Positions 58,425 to 64,000 of a stretch of DNA of 64,000 bases are shown here, one piece after another. The notes beneath the pieces were generated by a model. The model was not told the DNA's origin and made no database searches. It saw only the letters and a program-made list of their open reading frames with translations. The translations under genes and the position numbers were made by a program. Origin of the DNA: Entomortierella parvispora. Taxonomy: Eukaryota > Mortierellomycota > Mortierellomycetes > Mortierellales > Mortierellaceae. The stretch covers positions 3,596,001 to 3,660,000 of the forward strand of contig OY752141.1 in NCBI GenBank assembly GCA_963573315.1, written 5' to 3'. How positions within the stretch are numbered: the stretch's first letter is position 1; every line of letters begins with the position of its first letter.

Positions 58425-58973
58425 ATGGCTCGCTCACTTTCGTCCCTGTTCTTGGGGGTTCTTGCCCTCGTTTTGGTCGTTCTTCAAGGCGCCCTTGCAT
58501 ATGTCGACTCCGGTATCTACCTCATCCAGGCCGAGGAGGGCAAATATCTCTCTGTCGGCCCCGTGCCTCTCGTCTATCCCCCACTGGATGTCCCTGCCCG
58601 TCTTTTGGATCGCCCTTTCTATGGCGAAAAATGGGAAGTCAAAGCATCCGAAGGTGGCTACACCATCCGCCTGGCTGGTCAATCCGACAATTATGGACTC
58701 GTCCGTTTTCACGATGGTGCCGTGTTCGCGAGTGTCAGGAAGGACCCTCAGGTCTGGGCCGTGAGCCCAGCCGGTGATGGCGTGTTCACGATTGGAGCTG
58801 TGAATGAGGACAACCTGTTCACTCAATACAAGGATGCTATCCCTGCGGTTGTTCTTCGTCCTGCCGACGGTTCTATTGTTCAGCGTTGGAGACTTATTCG
58901 ACTTGATCGCGACTTGCACAGTTCCAGCGCTATGTACGGACGAAGCCGCTTCAACGTCCAGTGTGAGATCTAA
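58425..58973 (+). CDS. Secreted beta-trefoil-like protein, array copy 3
   Basis: A 182-residue ORF, one residue shorter than copies 1, 2 and 4 because of a codon deletion in the variable loop (LAGQSDNYGLVRFHDG). It has a signal peptide, then YVDSGIYLIQAEEGKYLS, EKWEVKASEGGYTIRL, VWAVSPAGDGVFTIG, QRWRLIRLD and the end YGRSRFNVQCEI. The first ~252 bp are identical by eye to copy 5. The frame is open further upstream to 58308, but the ATG at 58425 is the one conserved in all copies and next to the TATA box. Confidence 0.86.
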   Translation: MARSLSSLFLGVLALVLVVLQGALAYVDSGIYLIQAEEGKYLSVGPVPLVYPPLDVPARLLDRPFYGEKWEVKASEGGYTIRLAGQSDNYGLVRFHDGAVFASVRKDPQVWAVSPAGDGVFTIGAVNEDNLFTQYKDAIPAVVLRPADGSIVQRWRLIRLDRDLHSSSAMYGRSRFNVQCEI

Positions 58974-59408
58974 ACACGCCAACAATATAGGATTGCAGCT
59001 ACCGAGTATATTCAAGACCCGCCAATCTTGTTCCTCTGTCTCTTTGGAATCTCTCGCTGCCGTATCGTACCTTGCTCTCGCTCTTTTTCTTTTATCCTGT
59101 CGTGCTTGTAGCCAGGCAACCAATCTACCAAGTTGATTTTTATTCACACCTTATCATACATGAATAAATATACTTTTCAAACTTTTTCATGAACACAAGA
59201 CGCCACTCTAGTCTTCTGGATTATGGTATTTTTCAGGATGTCGGTTGAAAGAGTGGGAGGCCGTTGATCAGTATATCCTGGTCGAGAAACAGATGATGAA
59301 ATCTCTCTCTTTTTTCAAAGTGTGCTGCAAGTCCTGTGGTCAGACCAGACACCATGAACAAACGTCTCTGTAAGCGCCTCCAGTGACAGCTCCTCTTCTT
59401 CCTGGGAC

Positions 59409-59680
59409 GCGTTTGGTGTGTAGAAAAGGATGGATTTCACAGGAGGACGTCTCGTACTCCTGCTCCTTTGCGTCAATACAGTTTGCGATTAGGCCTTCGA
59501 CTGGGTGCTATGACTTGAAATGATGATCCAGCTTGGTGTTCTGCTATCAATTCTACAGTATGGCCGAAATGACGCCTGAACCGGAAGGTTGGAGAAGAGG
59601 GTTATCTGAATGGTATCACTTGCATTCACATTGACCCAGGCATTGGATTCGAAGCCAACATTGACTGCCGCCCGTTCTGA
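59409..59680 (+). pseudogene. Relic B, unit 3 copy
   Basis: Same decayed sequence as after copy 2, ending KVGEEGYLNGITCIHIDP and then GIGFEANIDCRPF with TGA at 59678-59680. An in-frame stop lies upstream at the same place (ATGACTTGA). Confidence 0.6.
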
Positions 59681-59805
59681 TTTTCAGGGCCGAGGTTAGA
59701 CTGTACTGATTTGAAGTCCTCATTCTCCATGGAAAAGATGTCCGCAAGAAAGGGTCCTATCCACAGTGGCCGACATTCTTTCCTTGGCTTGCGGAGAGCG
59801 AAATA

Positions 59806-59930
59806 CGATACCTGTCCCTGAAGCCGATGCCGGCGGTATAACTACAATCATGTATTATGAATACAACGTGATATAATCTAGACATCCCGTACTATGTTGG
59901 AGAGAGCGGCCTCGGAGCGTTAATTAAGTG
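59806..59930. repeat. About 125-bp segment present in units 3 and 4, absent from unit 2
   Basis: Between GAGAGCGAAATA and ACAAAGAAACAAAT, units 3 and 4 have an extra AT-rich piece (CGATACCTGTCCCTGAAGCC ... GCGTTAATTAAGTG; unit 4 copy 62590-62720). In unit 2 (57590-57610) the flanks are directly joined. I see no terminal repeats, so insertion in one lineage and deletion in the other are both possible. Confidence 0.65.
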
Positions 59931-59944
59931 AACAAAGAAACAAA

Positions 59945-60075
59945 TCATCTGATGTCTCCTCTCTTGAATTCACGTACCAAACTGGCTGCAAAAACGATAT
60001 CGGGTTTGAGAGCCTGGCCTACCAGCTCCATCTTGGTGTACAAGGCAGCATCTCCAATCATACAGGCTGCATTGC
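59945..60075 (-). pseudogene. Relic C: short minus-strand coding-like fragment, repeated in units 2-4
   Basis: The minus strand reads MIGDAALYTKMELVGQALKP and then DIVFAASLVREFKRGDIR before TGA. The same sequence recurs at 62747-62872, and with a one-base frameshift at 57635-57745. It looks like part of a protein-coding exon carried along in the array. The family is not recognised and it may be non-functional. Confidence 0.35.
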
Positions 60076-60743
60076 ACGTTCAATAGCTCTGGGTAATTTT
60101 GGGCACGTCAAAAAAAGCAGGACAGATTCGGATTCGTTGCAGACGCAAAGATTGCACGCATGGACAAAAAGAAGGATCAGCAAAGCTGCAACAAAGACGA
60201 TCGAAGAAGGGGCAATCACGCCAAAAGCGCCCGTCGAGTCTATTGATGGTCCGTTCCAGTGTATCATAGCTGGGAAAAACATTTTGTGCCATGCCCTGCC
60301 GCTGTAATGATCCCGTCCCTCACTCCCCACTCTGCGAACAATTGCGCTTTTTTCGACGCTCCGATCTTAGAAAGTGTGCACAGTAAATCTCCCCGAGGAC
60401 CCATGAAAAAAAATCCCCCCGGGAAAAGAGTGCAGACCAGTCGATGCAACGCGTCTTTTTTTGTTATTTTTCTACTATCAAGGATTAGCAAAGCTCTGCC
60501 TGCCGCTCTGCATTACTCACCCCTAAAAAGCACGATTCTTGTGGGCATGGCGCGTCTCATGCATGAAGGGGGAACGTTCGTTCGAACTGTTCAACTTTCC
60601 GTGGGTAAAATGTAAAAAACTCCTTTCCACCCCTCTTTCAAGAGTTTTCTATATAAACTGCAGCGACGAAAAGAAAAAAAAACCTCACCCACCTCACTCA
60701 CCTTCATTTCCTCACACAACACCACAACACCCAGCTTCAAAGT
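60073..60743 (+). promoter_or_regulatory. Array unit 4: conserved upstream block with TATA box
   Basis: Same landmarks, with ACGCGT near 60450 and TATATAA at 60650-60656. Its last ~350 bp are closest to unit 1 (shared GGGGGAACGTTCGTTCGAAC). Confidence 0.8.
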
Positions 60744-61295
60744 ATGGCTCGCTCACTTTCGTCCCTGTTCTTGGGGGTTCTTGCCCTCATTTTGGTCGTT
60801 CTTCAAGGCGCCCTTGCATATGTCGACTCCGGTTTATACCTCATCCAGGCTGAGGAAGGCAAATATCTCTCTGTCGGCCCCGTGCCTCTCATCTATCCTC
60901 CCCCGGATGTCCCTGCCCGTCTTTTCGATCACCCATTCCGTGGCGAAAAATGGGAAGTCACTCCATCCGAAGGTGGCTACACCATCCGCCTGGCTGGTAG
61001 TCGACCCGACAATTATGGACTCGTCCGTTTTCAAGAGGATGCCGTGTTCGCGAGTGTCAGGAAGGACCCTCAGGTCTGGGCCGTGAGCCCAGCCGGTGAT
61101 GGCGTGTTCACGATCGGAGCTCTCTATGAGGACAACCTCTTCACTCAATACAAGGACGGTCTCCCTCAAGTTGTTCTTCGTCCTGCTGACGGTTCTATTG
61201 CTCAGCGTTGGAGATTTATTCGAATTGATCGCGACTTGCACGGTTCCAGCGCTATGTACGGAAAGAGCCGCTTCAACGTCCAGTGCGAGATTTAA
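60744..61295 (+). CDS. Secreted beta-trefoil-like protein, array copy 4
   Basis: A 183-residue intronless ORF: signal peptide, GLYLIQAEEGKYLSVGPVPL, EKWEVTPSEGGYTIRL, LAGSRPDNYGLVRFQED, VWAVSPAGDGVFTIG, QRWRFIRID and the end YGKSRFNVQCEI. It differs from copies 2 and 3 by clustered substitutions in exposed-loop-like places (YPPPDVPARLFDHPFRG, ALYEDNLFTQYKDGLPQVV), while the Trp-centred core stays constant. Intact and probably expressed, given the conserved TATA element. Confidence 0.86.
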   Translation: MARSLSSLFLGVLALILVVLQGALAYVDSGLYLIQAEEGKYLSVGPVPLIYPPPDVPARLFDHPFRGEKWEVTPSEGGYTIRLAGSRPDNYGLVRFQEDAVFASVRKDPQVWAVSPAGDGVFTIGALYEDNLFTQYKDGLPQVVLRPADGSIAQRWRFIRIDRDLHGSSAMYGKSRFNVQCEI

Positions 61296-61719
61296 ACACG
61301 CCAACAATATACGATTGCAGCTATCGAATAGCTTCAAGGCCCGCCAATCTTGTTCTATCTCTTTGGAATCTCCCGCTGCCGTGTCGTATCTTGCTCTTTC
61401 CTTTGGTCTTGTCGTTAGTGTTTGATCTTGTAGCACGCAAAATCTATCCATTATTTTTCATTTTGTCGTATGTAAGTAAATATACCTCAATTTTTAAACC
61501 TCCTCATGAACACAAGACACGTTTCTACTCTTCTGGTCCATGGTATTTTTCAGGATGTCGGATGAAAGAGTGGGAGGCAATTGATCAGTATAACCTGGTC
61601 GAGAAACAGATGATGAAATCTCTCTTTTTGCAAATTGTTCTGCAAGTCCTGTGGTCAGACCAGACACCATGAACATACGTCTCTAGAGCGCCTCCAGTGA
61701 CATCTGCTCTTCTTCCTGG

Positions 61720-62473
61720 GACGCGTCTGGTGTGTAGAAAAGGATGGATTTCACAGGAGGACGTCTCGTAATCCCGCTCCTTTGCCTCAATTCTGTTTAC
61801 GCTTTGGCCTTCAACTGGGTGCTATGACTTGAGATGATGATCCAGCTTGGTATTCTGCTATCAATTCTACAGTCTACACAGTCTACCCTAGTAAGATGTC
61901 GCTTTTTAGGCAGAAACGTAACGTGTATTCCTTCTAAGATGAGTCACGTGTAAGCTGAGTGAACACAGATGGCACGGTCGAAGTTCTAATTTCAACACGA
62001 TTTGAAGTCATGAAACTTGAAGCGGTGAGAAAAGTATGAACAAGAACTGCTGGTACAGTAGAATGGAGTGAGGGATAGACTGGAACAAGAATGGTTCGTG
62101 AATAAGAGCGAGGGAAAGGGAATGTGGAGAGAGGGACCCCATATTTCGCTCGTCCACAGAAACAGTTGGAACATAGGGGGAAGCAACACATCCTGTGAAA
62201 CTTAAAATCGTCCATTATCACAGTATCAGGTACATGTATTAGCAAATTCATAGCAACAAGCGTGGTTTTCATATTGGGAATTGGTTACAAGGCAAAACGT
62301 CCACTATAACGCGTATTCACTGTAAGACCGTTCACTGTAACGAAGGTAGACTCTATGACCGAAATGGCCTGAACCGGAAGGTTGGAGAAGAGGGCTATCT
62401 GAATGGGGTCACTTGCATTCACGTTGACCCAGGCATTGGATTCGAAGCCAACATTGACTGCCGCCCGTTCTAA
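61720..62473 (+). pseudogene. Relic B, unit 4 copy, split by a transposon-like insertion
   Basis: The left part (61720-61872) matches the N-terminal half of relic B in unit 2. The right part (62355-62473) reads KVGEEGYLNGVTCIHVDP and then GIGFEANIDCRPF, with TAA instead of TGA at the end. The changes relative to unit 3 are conservative (Ile to Val, synonymous Gly). About 480 bp of foreign sequence separates the halves. Confidence 0.6.
61880..62354. mobile_element. Short DNA-transposon-like insertion (pogo/Tigger-like, non-autonomous)
   Basis: It is absent from the equivalent site in units 2 and 3 (CTACAGTATG...). The left end reads CAGTCTACCCTAGTAA. The right end, read on the other strand, is GAGTCTACCTTCGTTACAGT, giving an imperfect terminal inverted repeat (AGTCTACC). 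TA lies at both borders. The right end contains repeated CACTGTAA and ACTATAACG-like motifs typical of pogo/Tigger termini. On the minus strand, NLLIHVPDTVIMDDFKFH followed (frame-shifted) by LPPMFQLFL faintly recalls a DDE transposase, so it may be a deleted relic. Confidence 0.5.
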
Positions 62474-62866
62474 TTTTCAGGGCCGAGGTTAGAATGCACT
62501 GACTTGCAGTCATCATTCTCCGTGGAAAACATGTCCGCAAGAAAGGGTCCTATCCACAGTGGCCGACATTCTTTCCTTGGCTTGCGGAGAGCGAAATACG
62601 ATACCTGTCCCTGAAGCCGATGCCGGCGGTATAACTACAATCATGTATTATGAATACAACGTGATATAATCTAGACATCCCGTACTATGTTGGAGAGAGC
62701 GGCCTCGGAGCGTTAATTAAGTGAACAAAGAAACAAATCATCTGATGTCTCCTCTCTTGAATTCACGTACCAAACTGGCTGCAAAAACGATATCGGGTTT
62801 GAGAGCCTGGCCTACCAGCTCCATCTTGGTGTACAAGGCAGCATCTCCAATCATACAGGCTGCATT

Positions 62867-63547
62867 GCACGTTCAATAGCTCTGGGTAATTTTGGGCACG
62901 TCAAAAAAAGCAGGACAGATTCGGATTCGTTGCAGACGCAAAGATTGCACGCATGGACAAAAAGAAGGATCAGCAAATCTGCAACAATGACGATCGAAAA
63001 AGGGGCAATCACGCCAAAACAAGCGCCCGTCGAGTCTATGGATGGTCCGAGCGTTCCAGCGTAACATGGCTGGGAAAAACATTTGTGGCATGCCCTGCCG
63101 CTGTAATCATCCCTCTCTCACTCTCACTTCCACGCTGAGAACAATTGCACGTTTTTGACGCTCCAATCTTAGAAAGTGTGCACAGTAAATCTCCCCGAGG
63201 GCCCATGAAAAAAAATCACCCCAGGAAAAGAGTGCAGACTTGTCGATGCAACGCGTCTTTTCTTGTTTTTTTTTCCTACTATCAAGGATTAGCAAAGCCC
63301 TGCCTACCAATCTGCCCACTCACCCCTATATAATTCGATTCCTGCGGGCATGGCGCGTCTCTTGCATGAAGTGGAAACGAATGCGAACGTTCGTTCGAAC
63401 TGTTCAACATTCCGTAAAAAAATCCTTTCAGCATCTCTTTCAAGAGTTTTCTATATAAACAGCAATGGCAAAAAAAGAAAAAAAATCCTCACCCACTCCA
63501 CTCACCATCATTCCTTCACACAACTCAACAACACCCATCTTCAAAAT
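62867..63547 (+). promoter_or_regulatory. Array unit 5: conserved upstream block with TATA box
   Basis: Same landmarks, with ACGCGT near 63250 and TATATAA at 63452-63458. It carries several small private changes (GGGCCCATG, CTATATAATTCG) that are not shared with unit 3, although the coding 5' half is. Confidence 0.8.
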
Positions 63548-64000
63548 ATGGCTCGCTCACTTTCGTCCCTGTTCTTGGGGGTTCTTGCCCTCGTTTTGGT
63601 CGTTCTTCAAGGCGCCCTTGCATATGTCGACTCCGGTATCTACCTCATCCAGGCCGAGGAGGGCAAATATCTCTCTGTCGGCCCCGTGCCTCTCGTCTAT
63701 CCCCCACTGGATGTCCCTGCCCGTCTTTTGGATCGCCCTTTCTATGGCGAAAAATGGGAAGTCAAAGCATCCGAAGGTGGCTACACCATCCGCCTGGCTG
63801 GTAATCAACACCTGCGCTATGGAATCATCAGTACTGCCGACGGTGCCGTGTACGTGAGCACCACGAAAAAACCTCAGGACTGGGCCGTGAACTCAGCCGG
63901 TGATGACCTGTTCACGATCGGAGCTGTCAATGAGGACAACCTGTTCACTCAACACGGGGACGCTTGGCCTCAAGTTGTTCTTCGTCCTGCCGACGGTTCT
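63548..64000 (+). CDS. Secreted beta-trefoil-like protein, array copy 5 (cut by window end)
   Basis: 151 codons are visible and the frame is open at 64000. The first ~84 codons are the same as copy 3. After LAGN the sequence switches to QHLRYGIISTADGAVYVSTT, then KKPQDWAVNSAGDDLFTIGA, which resembles copy 1 (QRYGIVGFDDGAVF, KKPEAWAV) more than copies 2-4. The last visible residues are WPQVVLRPADGS. Intact as far as seen. The missing part should be about 32 codons by comparison with the other copies. Confidence 0.84.
   Translation, partial: MARSLSSLFLGVLALVLVVLQGALAYVDSGIYLIQAEEGKYLSVGPVPLVYPPLDVPARLLDRPFYGEKWEVKASEGGYTIRLAGNQHLRYGIISTADGAVYVSTTKKPQDWAVNSAGDDLFTIGAVNEDNLFTQHGDAWPQVVLRPADGS

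Overview
The window looks like nuclear DNA of a filamentous early-diverging fungus. Mortierellomycotina (Mortierella/Linnemannia type) is my best guess, inferred from gene content and style, not from a marker gene. Genes lie on both strands, and most are split by short GT-AG introns (mostly 50-150 nt) that could be placed by eye because joining the exons restores conserved motifs. CT-rich leaders, long Ser/Pro/Gln-rich segments and homopolymer runs are common. No rRNA, tRNA or CRISPR array was recognised.

Layout, left to right. 1-8.8 kb, all minus strand: a DEAH-box RNA helicase (3' end cut by the window edge), an eIF4E-family cap-binding protein of class II (4EHP) type, a large leucine-rich-repeat (RNI-like) protein with an Arg/Asp-rich tail, and a Gln/Ser-rich protein that may be its first exon. 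8.8-11.9 kb: gene-poor, with two small tandem repeats. 11.9-17 kb (+): a coiled-coil protein of the Uds1 (up-regulated during septation) type. 17.1-18.6 kb (-): a secreted, probably GPI-anchored polysaccharide (chitin) deacetylase. 19.6-26.2 kb (+): phosphatidylinositol 4-kinase STT4. 26.4-29.4 kb (-): an F-box protein. 29.7-31.5 kb (-): an ArfGAP. 33.3-36.8 kb (+): inositol hexakisphosphate kinase KCS1. 37.3-40.4 kb (-): a membrane-anchored fusion of a GT31-type and a GT32-type glycosyltransferase. 41.0-46.8 kb (+): the catalytic subunit of DNA polymerase alpha in 17 exons. 47.9-52.3 kb (+): a TKL-like kinase domain whose catalytic Asp is replaced by Asn, followed by ankyrin-like sequence.

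52.3-64 kb is different. It is a head-to-tail segmental array of about 2-3 kb units, each carrying a conserved promoter block and an intronless gene for a secreted protein of about 183 residues. Four copies are complete and a fifth is cut by the window end. One extra degenerate copy lies inside the first unit. The proteins have a signal peptide and three W-centred repeats that suggest a beta-trefoil, resembling fungal serine-protease inhibitors of family I66 (assignment tentative). The spacers hold decayed coding relics of at least one unrelated protein, a duplicated piece of the neighbouring kinase gene's 3' end, and a short DNA-transposon-like insertion. The fifth gene is a mosaic, identical by eye to the third over its first ~250 bp and then unlike it, which points to gene conversion. 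This array is the most interesting part of the window.

Functionally the single-copy genes are mainly housekeeping: RNA processing and translation, phosphoinositide and inositol-phosphate signalling, vesicle traffic, cell wall, septation, DNA replication. No metabolic cluster is apparent. The array is the accessory, fast-evolving component.
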